Positions 13,818 through 22,047 of a DNA stretch of 24,972 nt are shown in pieces. The translations under genes were made by a program, and so were the position numbers. Positions within the stretch are counted from its first letter, which is position 1, and every line of letters begins with the position of its first letter. Location: NCBI GenBank assembly GCA_039917655.1, contig JBDSJC010000133.1:1-24972 (forward strand). The letters are read 5' to 3'. Origin of the DNA: PNKC01 sp039917655. Its GTDB lineage: Bacteria; Chloroflexota; Dehalococcoidia; Tepidiformales; Tepidiformaceae. Under the pieces are notes generated by a model that was not told the origin of the DNA, did not search any database, and saw only the letters and a program-made list of their open reading frames with translations.

Positions 13818-15745
13818 CCGCGTCTCCGCGCCCCGAACCCCAACCAGTGAGTTTTCTTTCACGGATGTTGAACGGGGACGCGGCGCACGCCTTCGGCGCC
13901 ATGTTCCTCGACGCTCTCGTCGTGATCGCCGCCTACCTGGCTGCCCTCCTGCTGCGCTTCGATGCCAGCGTGCCCCACGTGAACGGTGAGTTCGTCAGCC
14001 GTGTGCTCCCGCTGATTGTCGTCGCCTACATCGCGGGCAACCTTCTGTTCGGCGTGTACCGCACGGTCTGGGCGTACGGCAGTCTCGGCGACATTATTGC
14101 CCTCTTCCGGCCGGTTCTGGTGGTCACACTTGTCATCTTTGGCGTCAACATCTGGGTGCAGGACCGCGCCCTGCCCCAGTCCGTCGTGCTGATTTCGGGA
14201 GCGCTTGCGTTTCCGGGAATGGCATTCGTGAAGATGCGGACGCGACTGTTGTTGCGTATGCCCTGGGCGGCGAGCGCCTCGCAGCGCCTGCTCATCGTCG
14301 GCGCCGGGCACAACGGCCAGCTGCTTGCCCGTGAACTCCAGAACACGCCCCAACTGAACTACCAGCCGGTCGGGTTCGTGGACGATGACCCTAAGAAGCA
14401 GCGCCGACGCCTCCACCGCCTCCGGGTCCTCGGACCGGTTACCGAAATCGAGACACTGCTCCGTCGCCATGATGTCGATGTGGTGGCGATCGCCATTTCG
14501 CGAGCGCCGGGCCCGCTTGTGCGGGACATCGTGGCTGCCTGCCAGCGCAACAACGTACCGGTGCGCATCGTGCCTGGCGTCGATAACTGGGTGCTTGGCC
14601 AGACGGGCCAGGGGGATGCCCTGCGCGAACTGACGCTGGAGGATCTGCTGGGCCGCGAGCCGGTGCAGGTGGACTACGAGGCCTGCCGCCATTCGGTTCA
14701 GGACCAGGCGGTCCTGGTCACCGGCGCGGCGGGTTCCATAGGCTCCGAACTCTGCCGCCAGGTGCTGACCTTCGGCCCGCGCGAACTGCACCTCTTTGAT
14801 AACAACGAAAGCGGCCTCTACGACCTCTCCCTCGAACTTGCCGGCGTGTCGCCCGAAACGACCATCCGGCTCTGGGTTGGGAACGTGGTCGAGGCGGAAA
14901 AAGTGGACGACATCTTCAAACGCGTCCGCCCAGACCTGGTCTACCATGCCGCCGCCCTGAAGCACGTGCCGCTGATGGAGGAGCACCCGGACGAGGCATT
15001 CCGCGTGAACGTGCTCGGCACGCTAAACGTGGCCAGCGCGGCGCGGACGTACGGCGCGGGCCGCTTCGTCCTGATCTCGACGGACAAGGCCGTGCGGCCG
15101 ACGAGCATCATGGGCGCCACCAAACGCATCGCTGAACTGCTTGTCCTCGCCTTCGCGCGGAGCAGCGATCTGACCACCTATTCGGCGGTGCGGTTCGGCA
15201 ATGTGATGGGCAGCCGGGGCTCCGTGGTGCCGACGTTCATGCGCCAGATCGAACACGGCGGCCCGGTGACTGTCATGCACCCGGACATGATGCGCTACTT
15301 CATCAGCATCCCTGAGGCCGTCAGCCTTGTGATCCAGGCGGGCACCTTCGGTGGCCACGGCAACATCTACATGCTGGACATGGGCCAGGAGATCAACATC
15401 CTCGAACTGGCCGAGCGCATGATCCGGCTTCGAGGCTTGCGGCCCGGCGCTGACATCGAAGTTGTGTTTACTGGCCCCCGGCCGGGCGAAAAGCTTCGCG
15501 AGGAGTTGGTCGCCGATTTCGAGCAGATGCAGACCACCGAACATCCGAAGGTCATGCGTCTGACGGCAGGCGTCGATGTCACCGAGGCCGAAATCCTGCG
15601 CATTATCGAAGAGATCCGCGCGGGGATGTGGGACGACAAGCACGAACTGCGGCGCCGCATCCACCTCGTCTCCCGCAAGTATTCGCTGGACGGCGATGAG
15701 CACGGTACTGCAGAGAAGAAGTCCGGCGAGCGGGCGGCTCCGTGA
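13814..15745 (+). CDS. Membrane-anchored nucleotide-sugar dehydratase/epimerase, PglF/WbpM/CapD-like
   Basis: 643 aa, normal for the long form. Four hydrophobic segments (about 29-48, 63-82, 98-116, 122-140) are followed by a first Rossmann domain with IVGAGHNGQLL (161-171). The catalytic SDR domain then has the NAD loop TGAAGSIGSEL (303-313), STDKAVRPTSIMGATKR (422-438) and FGNVMGSRGSVVPTF. Methionine (M433) stands where most SDR enzymes have the catalytic tyrosine, a hallmark of the PglF/WbpM/FlaA1 group, which converts UDP-GlcNAc to 4-keto-6-deoxy sugars. It is translationally coupled at both ends (ATGA with the transferase, GTGA with the acetyltransferase). The exact product is not determined. 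Confidence 0.93.
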   Translation: MTASPRPEPQPVSFLSRMLNGDAAHAFGAMFLDALVVIAAYLAALLLRFDASVPHVNGEFVSRVLPLIVVAYIAGNLLFGVYRTVWAYGSLGDIIALFRPVLVVTLVIFGVNIWVQDRALPQSVVLISGALAFPGMAFVKMRTRLLLRMPWAASASQRLLIVGAGHNGQLLARELQNTPQLNYQPVGFVDDDPKKQRRRLHRLRVLGPVTEIETLLRRHDVDVVAIAISRAPGPLVRDIVAACQRNNVPVRIVPGVDNWVLGQTGQGDALRELTLEDLLGREPVQVDYEACRHSVQDQAVLVTGAAGSIGSELCRQVLTFGPRELHLFDNNESGLYDLSLELAGVSPETTIRLWVGNVVEAEKVDDIFKRVRPDLVYHAAALKHVPLMEEHPDEAFRVNVLGTLNVASAARTYGAGRFVLISTDKAVRPTSIMGATKRIAELLVLAFARSSDLTTYSAVRFGNVMGSRGSVVPTFMRQIEHGGPVTVMHPDMMRYFISIPEAVSLVIQAGTFGGHGNIYMLDMGQEINILELAERMIRLRGLRPGADIEVVFTGPRPGEKLREELVADFEQMQTTEHPKVMRLTAGVDVTEAEILRIIEEIRAGMWDDKHELRRRIHLVSRKYSLDGDEHGTAEKKSGERAAP

Positions 15746-16320
15746 GCTTTCGGGTACACGCCACCGCGGACGTGAGCGAAGAGGCATCGATCGGTGAAGG
15801 GGCGAGCATCTGGCACCAGGCGCAGGTGCGTGAAGGCGCCGTCATCGGGCCGGGCTGCATCATCGGCAAGGGCGTGTACGTTGGCGCCGACGTGACGGTT
15901 GGCGCGAATTGCAAGGTGCAGAACTACTCCTGTCTGTACGAAGGCGTCACGCTTGAAGACGGCGTCTTCATCGGGCCTGAGGTGGTGTTCACGAACGACC
16001 GGTATCCCCGGGCCATCAACCCCGATGGCTCGCTCAAGACCACGGATGACTGGCACGTTGGCCCTTCGCTGGTTCGCTACGGTGCGGCTGTTGGGTCACG
16101 TTCGGTCATCGTGCCGGGGGTCACTATCGGCCGCTGGGCGCTCATCGCCGCCGGTTCCGTGGTGACGAAAGACGTGCCGGACCACGCGCTGGTCGGCGGC
16201 ACACCCGCCCGCGCAATGGGCTGGGTCTGCGTCTGCGCGCAACGGCTGAACGAAGAGCTAAAGTGCGCCGCCTGCGGCCGCGCCTACGCAGAATCAGAAT
16301 CTGGCCTCCGCGAGCTGTAG
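15742..16320 (+). CDS. Left-handed beta-helix sugar N-acetyltransferase, WbpD/WlbB-like
   Basis: 192 aa. From about residue 9 to 155 the protein is built of hexapeptide repeats (for example IGEGASIWHQAQVREGAVI, VYVGADVTVGANCKV, IVPGVTIGRWALIAAGSVV), the acetyl-CoA-binding trimeric beta-helix fold. VVFTNDRYPRAINPDG (about 89-104) is the loop typical of WbpD/WlbB/FdtC enzymes that acetylate an amino group on UDP- or dTDP-amino sugars. The C-terminus (WVCVCAQRL, then CAACGRAY) holds four cysteines in CxC and CxxC pairs, likely a zinc ribbon common in this subgroup. The start is GTG, overlapping the upstream stop as GTGA. It is expected to act after the aminotransferase encoded nearby. Confidence 0.9.
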   Translation: MSFRVHATADVSEEASIGEGASIWHQAQVREGAVIGPGCIIGKGVYVGADVTVGANCKVQNYSCLYEGVTLEDGVFIGPEVVFTNDRYPRAINPDGSLKTTDDWHVGPSLVRYGAAVGSRSVIVPGVTIGRWALIAAGSVVTKDVPDHALVGGTPARAMGWVCVCAQRLNEELKCAACGRAYAESESGLREL

Positions 16321-16328
16321 TGCCGGAC

Positions 16329-17102
16329 TCAGACGATTGCCCGGACGTCGCTGCTCAGATTAAGCAGGCCGAGCAGAACGATGATCCCGAACACGGCGAG
16401 CGCCGCGATACGGGCGGGCTGCCACGCGGGCATGCTGCGCGCCGCGGGCCACTGCATCGCCAGGAACCAAATCCCGCCCACAAATAGTGCGAAGATCGCC
16501 ACCGGGAAAATGATGATCATCGGCGCCGCCGCCAGCGCAGCGAGCGCCGTGAGCTTGCGCTTCCGCCACCAGAAGCGTGGATACAGTTCCGTGAGCCAGG
16601 CGATGAGCCAGGCGCCGATGGCCGGGATGGCGATGAACAGCGAGACCGCCAGCCAATGCGGTTCGAGGAGCGAGAAATCGACGCCGTCCGGCGAGATGAG
16701 GATTGCGCCGCCGGTAATCGCGCCCGCCAGTGCCCAGGCGAACGGCATACCGCGCTGAGGAAAGAACGGCCGCCCAGCGACAACGATCAACCCGACGACG
16801 GCTCCCATGATCACGGTGACCGCGACCAGCTGGACCGTATCGAAGAAGCTGAACCTGCCCATGATGAAGCCGTCATCGGTTTCGACGCCTCGCACCGAGT
16901 CGTCGGAGGTGAATCGCAGCAAGAGCATGGCAAGGCGCCCGCCGATGCCGCCGATGAGCGCCCCGCCCAACCCTCCGGCGGCGGCTCCGAGCGAAAGCCA
17001 GTAAGCGATCGTCTTGAGGTCTGCGCGCGCCCCCGGACTGATGCGACCGGTGGCCTGGGCATCCGCGCCGGGGGTCGGACGCTGTTCTGTTATGCCTGTC
17101 AT
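16329..17102 (-). CDS. Conserved multi-pass membrane protein of unknown function
   Basis: 257 aa. A polar N-terminus of about 35 residues is followed by some six hydrophobic segments. The first is glycine-rich (GAAAGGLGGALIGGIGGRLA), then a short soluble piece (TSDDSVRGVETDDGFIMGRF) and a further helix. This GGRLAM...DDGF.MGRF arrangement resembles membrane proteins I have seen annotated as hypothetical in Actinobacteria and Chloroflexota, with no known role. The ATG at 17102 was chosen for its AAGGAG site seven bases upstream; the frame stays open upstream but without coding character. It is convergent with the acetyltransferase gene (8 bp between stops) and interrupts the sugar cassette, so a link to that pathway is not implied. 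Confidence 0.8.
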   Translation of the reverse strand: MTGITEQRPTPGADAQATGRISPGARADLKTIAYWLSLGAAAGGLGGALIGGIGGRLAMLLLRFTSDDSVRGVETDDGFIMGRFSFFDTVQLVAVTVIMGAVVGLIVVAGRPFFPQRGMPFAWALAGAITGGAILISPDGVDFSLLEPHWLAVSLFIAIPAIGAWLIAWLTELYPRFWWRKRKLTALAALAAAPMIIIFPVAIFALFVGGIWFLAMQWPAARSMPAWQPARIAALAVFGIIVLLGLLNLSSDVRAIV

Positions 17103-17289
17103 AAACTTCTCCTTTCCGCAGCGAGCGCATCGTACCGCACGAGTGCCCGCCCTGACACCCATTTCGCCGTGGCTATTTGAGGAATTGAAACTTCCGAGGC
17201 GGCTGCGGCTGACCAGCGCGAAGCGTTGCGGCTTGGTACGCTCGAAAACGGGCCTTCCCGGCCCTGGTCCCAAGTGAAAGGAATCTGCC

Positions 17290-18381
17290 ATGACTACCGT
17301 TGAACGCTCGTACATCTCCGTGGCGAAGCCTCTAATCGGCGAGGAAGAAAAGCGCGCGGTGATGGCGGTGCTGGATAGCGGTCAGCTGGCGCAGGGTTCG
17401 CGCACGGAGGCGTTCGAAAAGGCGTTCGCCGAATACATCGGGACGAAGCACGCGATCGGCGTGAACAGCGGCACCGCAGCGCTGATCGTAGCGCTGCAAG
17501 CGCACGGCGTTGGCCCGGGCGATGAGGTGATCACCACGCCCTTCAGCTTCATCGCGACAGCCACCAGCATCATCGCCTGCGGCGCCACGCCGGTCTTTGT
17601 GGATGTCGACCCGTTCGACCTGAACATGGACCCGGACCAACTGGAAGCGGCCATCACCGACAACACAAAGGCCGTGATGCCGGTCCACATCTTCGGGCAC
17701 CCCGCGCGGATGACGGAGATCGCCCAGATCTGCGAAGACAATGAACTGGCGCTGGTGGAGGACGCTGCCCAGGCGCACGGCGCCGAGCACCAGGGCCGCC
17801 GCGTCGGCGCCTTCGGTACGGGCTGCTTCAGCTTTTACCCGACCAAGAACATGACCACCGGCGAGGGCGGGATCATCACCACCAACGACGACGAAGTGGC
17901 GCGACTCTGCCGGATCATCCGTAGCCATGGCCAGGAGCAGCGCTACGTCCACGAATACTTCGGCCTCAACTGGCGGATGCAGGATGTGAACGGCGCGATT
18001 GGGCTTGTGCAGCTGGGCCACCTGGAAGCGTGGAACGAGGCGAGGATTGCGAACGCCGAGGCCCTTTCACGGCTGATCCGCAGCGTGGAAACGCCCAGGG
18101 TGCGCGAGGGAGACCGCCACGTCTTCCACCAGTTCACCGTGCGCGTTGCCAACGACCGCGACGGACTGCTCCAGCGCCTACAGGAGGCTGGCATCGGTTC
18201 CGCGGTGCACTATCCGATCCCGATTCACCAGCAGCCGATCATCCGCAAGCTGGGCTACGGCGAGGGTAGCTTCCCGGTGGCCGAGGCGGCGTCTCAGCAT
18301 GTCCTCTCGCTGCCGGTGCACCCCCAGCTTGGCCCCGAGGATGTGGAGTACATCGCGGCAACGGTGAACCGGCAGGCCTGA
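17290..18381 (+). CDS. DegT/DnrJ/EryC1/StrS-family sugar aminotransferase
   Basis: 363 aa PLP enzyme (fold type I) that transfers an amino group from glutamate to a keto sugar nucleotide. The conserved features are NSGTAALIVALQ (59-70), VEDAAQAHGA (156-165) with PLP-binding D158, and SFYPTKNMTTGEGG (181-194) with the Schiff-base lysine K186. The C-terminus has HYPIPIHQQP. A ribosome-binding AAAGGA lies seven bases before the ATG. It fits as the WbpE/PglE-like step between the dehydratase and the acetyltransferase on the same strand, although a membrane protein gene lies between. Its last 143 bp are overlapped by the convergent hydrolase frame. C3 or C4 specificity cannot be read from sequence. 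Confidence 0.93.
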   Translation: MTTVERSYISVAKPLIGEEEKRAVMAVLDSGQLAQGSRTEAFEKAFAEYIGTKHAIGVNSGTAALIVALQAHGVGPGDEVITTPFSFIATATSIIACGATPVFVDVDPFDLNMDPDQLEAAITDNTKAVMPVHIFGHPARMTEIAQICEDNELALVEDAAQAHGAEHQGRRVGAFGTGCFSFYPTKNMTTGEGGIITTNDDEVARLCRIIRSHGQEQRYVHEYFGLNWRMQDVNGAIGLVQLGHLEAWNEARIANAEALSRLIRSVETPRVREGDRHVFHQFTVRVANDRDGLLQRLQEAGIGSAVHYPIPIHQQPIIRKLGYGEGSFPVAEAASQHVLSLPVHPQLGPEDVEYIAATVNRQA

Positions 18382-19228
18382 GCCTCAGGTTGTCGTCCAG
18401 CCACGCAATGATATCCGCGGTCACCTCGCCGCGGTTCGTTTCGTTGAGCATTTCGTGGCGTCCGCCTTCGTAGTAGAGCTTGTCGATCTGCCGCACGCCG
18501 GCACTTCGCCAGCGGGTTTCGAGTAGCGCCAGGCCTTCGAGCTTGCGGTTGATCGGGTCCATGTCTCCGGCGACGAAGAGCACAGGCAGGCCCGGGCGGA
18601 TCCGACTCAAGATAGCCGGGTCGGCAAGACGTGCTGGATCACCCATCGCTGGGCGTTTCGCCCAGATATTAAAGCCGCACAACGGGTCGTCGATGTACTT
18701 GTCGACTTCGCCGGGGTCGCGACTGAGCCACTCATAGGGCGTGCGGGCGGGTTCAAACGGCGCGTTGGGGTCTGCTCGCACCGGCGTTTCACCTGGCGGC
18801 GGGACCTCGCGCGCAGTCGAGCCAGAGAGGATGAGGGTGTCGATTTCGGGAGACCACGCCGGTGCGTATTGCTGGGCGGCGGCGGCGCCCATGCTGTGGC
18901 CGAAAAGGCAGACTGGAAGACCAGGATGTGCCTCGCGCGTCATCGCAACGACCTGCTGGATGTCGGCGACGAGCGCGTCCCAGCCGCCTGCACCGAAGTC
19001 GCCAAGGCCTTCGGGGCCTGGAGAAGCACCGTGGCCGCGGTGGTCCATCGCCCAGGCTTCGAGGCCCGCGCCGTTCAGTGCGCGGGCGAACCGCTCGTAG
19101 CGGAGGGCGTGCTCGGCGGCCCCGTGAGAGATGACAACAACGGCGCGCGGAGTGGCGGCGTGCCACTTGTAGGCGGTGATCGTCAGCCCATCGCTGTTGG
19201 ACTTGAACTGGAAGGATTCGTCGGGCAT
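18239..19228 (-). CDS. Alpha/beta hydrolase, monoacylglycerol lipase-like, with overlapping tail
   Basis: 329 aa cytoplasmic serine hydrolase of the lysophospholipase/monoglyceride lipase group. VVVISHGAAEHALRY holds the oxyanion HG, DHRGHGAS follows at 62-69, and the nucleophile elbow is GHSMGA with S112. The acid lies in AGDMDP (residues 220-225) and the base is H258 in GGRHEMLNE. The start at 19228 has GGAGG six bases upstream. The fold should end near WLDDNL (about residue 281). The frame has no stop there and adds about 48 arginine- and proline-rich residues that are the antisense of the aminotransferase 3' end. It lies 43 bp downstream of the oxidoreductase gene, perhaps in one operon. 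Substrate unknown. Confidence 0.88.
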   Translation of the reverse strand: MPDESFQFKSNSDGLTITAYKWHAATPRAVVVISHGAAEHALRYERFARALNGAGLEAWAMDHRGHGASPGPEGLGDFGAGGWDALVADIQQVVAMTREAHPGLPVCLFGHSMGAAAAQQYAPAWSPEIDTLILSGSTAREVPPPGETPVRADPNAPFEPARTPYEWLSRDPGEVDKYIDDPLCGFNIWAKRPAMGDPARLADPAILSRIRPGLPVLFVAGDMDPINRKLEGLALLETRWRSAGVRQIDKLYYEGGRHEMLNETNRGEVTADIIAWLDDNLRLRPAGSPLPRCTPHPRGQAGGAPAARGHAETPPRPPGSYPRRSPACG

Positions 19229-19271
19229 GGAGAGCCTCCGCGGGTGATGCAAGATTCTGGGCTGGACGGAG

Positions 19272-20267
19272 CTAATCGGCCAGTTTGACCATCATCTTGC
19301 CGGTGTTGAGCCCATTCAGGAGGCCGATCAGCGCGCTCGGAGCGTTCTCGATTCCTTCGTAGATCGTCTCTTCGTACTTCATCTGCCCGCTCTTCAACCA
19401 ACCGGTCATCTCGGCGTCGAACTGCTCGCGCAAGTGCGGGAAGTCGGTGGCGACGAAGCCACGCAGCATCACGCGGCTGTAGATGATGTTCGAAAGCCGG
19501 GTCACGGGCGCTGAGATCGAGCCGAAGTTGTTGTACGCCGAGATCATCCCGCAGACAGGGATGCGCCCGAGCGTGTTCATGCGCGGCAGAGCGGCATCCA
19601 GGTGGTCTCCACCGACGTTATCGAAGTAGACATCGATGCCGTTTGGGGCGGCCGCTTTGAGTGCCTTGTGGATCGGCTCGGTCTTGTAGTTGATCACGGC
19701 ATCGAGGCCGAGGTCATCGCGCAGCCAGCGGACCTTCTCATCCGAGCCCGTGCTGCCGATGACGTAACAACCTTTGAGCTTCGCCACCTGCACGGCGACT
19801 GAGCCGACGGCGCCAGCGGCGGTTGAGACGAACACCTGCTCGCCGTCCTGGAGTTTGCCGATCTCCAGCAGCCCTCCATACGCGACGAACCCGGAGTTGC
19901 CGAGCACATGCATGTAGACCGTCAATGGGAGCGAGGGATCAACGTCCATCTTCGCCATCCCGCCACCGTCGGAGTTGAGGTATTCGCGGAACGACCACCG
20001 GTGCTGAACGAAGTCGCCCTCCTTGAAGTTCGGGTTGCGCGACTGGACGACGCGGCCGATGGCCCCGCCTCCCATCGCTTCGTTCAGCGCCTGGCCGGCG
20101 GAAAGGCGCGGGCGCATCGCGGGGTCAATCGAGAGGTAGAGGTTGTGGACCTGGATCTCGCCTTCGCCGGCATCCGGGACAGTCTGCTCGACGACGGCGA
20201 AGTCGGCTTCGACGGGCATTCCATCGGGGCGGCGGACAAGGTGGATTTCGCGGCTTGTAGTGGACAT
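19272..20267 (-). CDS. NADP-dependent zinc-independent medium-chain oxidoreductase (leukotriene B4 dehydrogenase-like)
   Basis: 331 aa MDR-superfamily enoyl/alkenal reductase of the prostaglandin reductase/CurA group. The N-terminus has IHLVRRPDGMPVEADFAV and LYLSIDPAMRPRLS, typical for this group. VFVSTAAGAVGSVAVQVAKL is the nucleotide-binding loop (AxxGxxG), followed by YVIGSTGSDEKV. FDNVGGDHLDAALPRM and ICGMIS-like segments complete the fold, and the C-terminal YEETIYEGIENAPSALIGLL is characteristic. There are no zinc-binding cysteines. It probably reduces the double bond of alpha,beta-unsaturated ketones or aldehydes with NADPH. The ATG at 20267 was chosen because family proteins start just before it. 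The stop is 43 bp from the hydrolase start. Confidence 0.92.
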   Translation of the reverse strand: MSTTSREIHLVRRPDGMPVEADFAVVEQTVPDAGEGEIQVHNLYLSIDPAMRPRLSAGQALNEAMGGGAIGRVVQSRNPNFKEGDFVQHRWSFREYLNSDGGGMAKMDVDPSLPLTVYMHVLGNSGFVAYGGLLEIGKLQDGEQVFVSTAAGAVGSVAVQVAKLKGCYVIGSTGSDEKVRWLRDDLGLDAVINYKTEPIHKALKAAAPNGIDVYFDNVGGDHLDAALPRMNTLGRIPVCGMISAYNNFGSISAPVTRLSNIIYSRVMLRGFVATDFPHLREQFDAEMTGWLKSGQMKYEETIYEGIENAPSALIGLLNGLNTGKMMVKLAD

Positions 20268-20326
20268 TTGGCCTTCTTTATGTGAATTGGGGAGCTTGGG
20301 CGTTGAATTGAGGCGACGCTCCGGCG

Positions 20327-21769
20327 TTAGGCCTTCGTCCCGCCGACCGTGATGCCAGAGACTAGCACCGTGGGCATGCCGACGCCCACAGGCACGGATT
20401 GACCTTCTTTGCCGCACGTCCAGCGCCCGTCCGAAAGTTGGTAGTCGCTGCCCACCATCGAGACCCTGGAGAGCACGTCCGGGCCGTTCCCGATGAGCGT
20501 CACGTTGCGCACGGGCGCGGTGATGACGCCGTTTTCGATCATGTAGGCCTCGGTCACAGAGAAGACGAAGTCGCCGTTCGAAATGTTCACCTGGCCCCCA
20601 GAGTAGGCGACGCAGTAAATGCCGCGCTCGACGCTGCGGATGATGTCCTCCGGGTTGCTCTGGCCGGCGAGCATCAGCGTGTTCGTCATGCGCGGCATGA
20701 TGTAGTCCTTGAACGTTTGGCGGCGGCCGGAGCCGGAAGGCCGAATGCCGTAGTGCCGCGCGCTCACTTCATCGTGCAGGTAGGCGCGGAGCGTGCCGTC
20801 TTCGATCAGGGTGTTGCGGCCGGTGGCGTTCCCCTCGTCGTCGATGTTGATCGACCCGCGGGAATCGCGGAGCGTGCCATCGTCCACGACTGTGACGAGC
20901 GGACTGGCAACGGCCTGGCCGACGCGCCCCGAGTAGTTGCTGGTGCCCTTGCGGTTGAAGTCCGCCTCCAGGCCGTGGCCCACCGCCTCGTGCAGCAGAA
21001 TGCCGCTATCTCCTGCCGCCAGCACGACCGGCAGGGTGCCCGCTGGCGCTTCGATCGCATCCTGTTGGAGGACGGCCATGCGGGCCGCCTCCCGGGCCGT
21101 CTCCTCGGGTGTGACGCGGAAGAAGTAGTCGATACCGAGCCGCCCGCCGCCGCCCGTACGCGCCACCTGGCGGCTGTTTCCCCGAAGCGAGAGCGCGCTG
21201 ACGTTGAAACGAATGAGCGGTTGCACGTCGCCGACCACCCGGCCGTCACTTCGCGCCACGAGGACGTACTTCAGTTCGTCGCCGATACTCGCGTCCACGC
21301 GGGAGATGCTGGGGTCGAAGGCCCGCGCGGCACGGTCGGCGCGTTCAAGGAGGGCCACTTTCTCGGATGCGGCGGCGGCGCTCAGGGGTTCGTCACTGGA
21401 GTAGTAGGCCACGCCGGACATCTGCGGAGTGGCGTTCACCGGGGTCGGGCGTTCGTCCGCGCTGCCGATGCGCGCCGCGGTTTCCGCCGCCTTGCGCATC
21501 TGCTCCAGGTCGAGGGACTCCGTGTAGGCGTAGCCGATCGCGTCGCCCTTCACGACGCGGATGCCGACGCCCTGGGCAACGTGGCGCGAGGCCGACTTGA
21601 CGCGCTGCTCCTCCCAGGTGATAGCGCTGTTGGTGCGGTGTTCGAAAAAAAGTTCGGCGAAGTCTCCGCCGCGGCTCATCGCCGTTGACAGCAGCGACGA
21701 CATGACGGCGGGGTCCAGGTTGTAGCGGCTGCCGAAGAGTTGGAGCGATTCGGTGGTGGGGTCGGACAT
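20327..21769 (-). CDS. tldD: TldD-type zinc metalloprotease
   Basis: 480 aa member of the TldD/PmbA family. TldD is the catalytic half of the TldD-TldE (PmbA) protease, known for processing microcin B17 and the CcdA antitoxin and for cleaving unfolded peptides threaded into a closed chamber. The zinc motif is H260-E-A-V-G-H265 in LLHEAVGHGLEADF. The C-terminal CGKEGQSVPVGVG segment carries the family's conserved cysteine, and GNGPDVLSRVSMVGSDY is the usual preceding block. The start at 21769 has GGGAGGG four bases upstream. No PmbA partner gene is in the window, although the two are often adjacent. TACGAT at 21803-21798 could be its -10. Confidence 0.93.
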   Translation of the reverse strand: MSDPTTESLQLFGSRYNLDPAVMSSLLSTAMSRGGDFAELFFEHRTNSAITWEEQRVKSASRHVAQGVGIRVVKGDAIGYAYTESLDLEQMRKAAETAARIGSADERPTPVNATPQMSGVAYYSSDEPLSAAAASEKVALLERADRAARAFDPSISRVDASIGDELKYVLVARSDGRVVGDVQPLIRFNVSALSLRGNSRQVARTGGGGRLGIDYFFRVTPEETAREAARMAVLQQDAIEAPAGTLPVVLAAGDSGILLHEAVGHGLEADFNRKGTSNYSGRVGQAVASPLVTVVDDGTLRDSRGSINIDDEGNATGRNTLIEDGTLRAYLHDEVSARHYGIRPSGSGRRQTFKDYIMPRMTNTLMLAGQSNPEDIIRSVERGIYCVAYSGGQVNISNGDFVFSVTEAYMIENGVITAPVRNVTLIGNGPDVLSRVSMVGSDYQLSDGRWTCGKEGQSVPVGVGMPTVLVSGITVGGTKA

Positions 21770-22047
21770 CAGGCCCTCCCGTTTGGGATGTCGCTCCATC
21801 GTATCGGTTCGCCACCAGAGGTGGGCTGTGGGAGATGGCCAGCGAGATGGGGTAAACTGCGTGCCGTGGCCCACACTCCCCTACCAACGTCCTCGTCCGT
21901 CCACTCGCGTGCAGTCCAGTGGGCGATTGGCGCGCGTGACCCTCGCCCCTCAGGCCTCTTTCCCACCGCGGTTCCGGGAGTGGGAGCGCGCTGGGCAAGC
22001 CCATCTCGAACGGCCGGGTTCACTCTCCGCGAAGCGCTCGCAACACG

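Noticed and set aside
17103..17315. A longer start for the membrane protein at 17315
   Set aside because: The extension crosses the aminotransferase start and promoter region and lacks coding character, whereas AAGGAG stands before the ATG at 17102.
18374..18390. CCTGAG/CTCAGG palindrome across the aminotransferase stop as a terminator
   Set aside because: The loop would be a single base, so the hairpin cannot fold as written.
21945..22000. Weak inverted repeat TCCCAC...GTGGGA in the tldD-GNAT gap, resembling decayed REP-like palindromes
   Set aside because: Only six paired bases and a loop of 13; it cannot be separated from chance in GC-rich DNA. No tRNA cloverleaf could be built here either.
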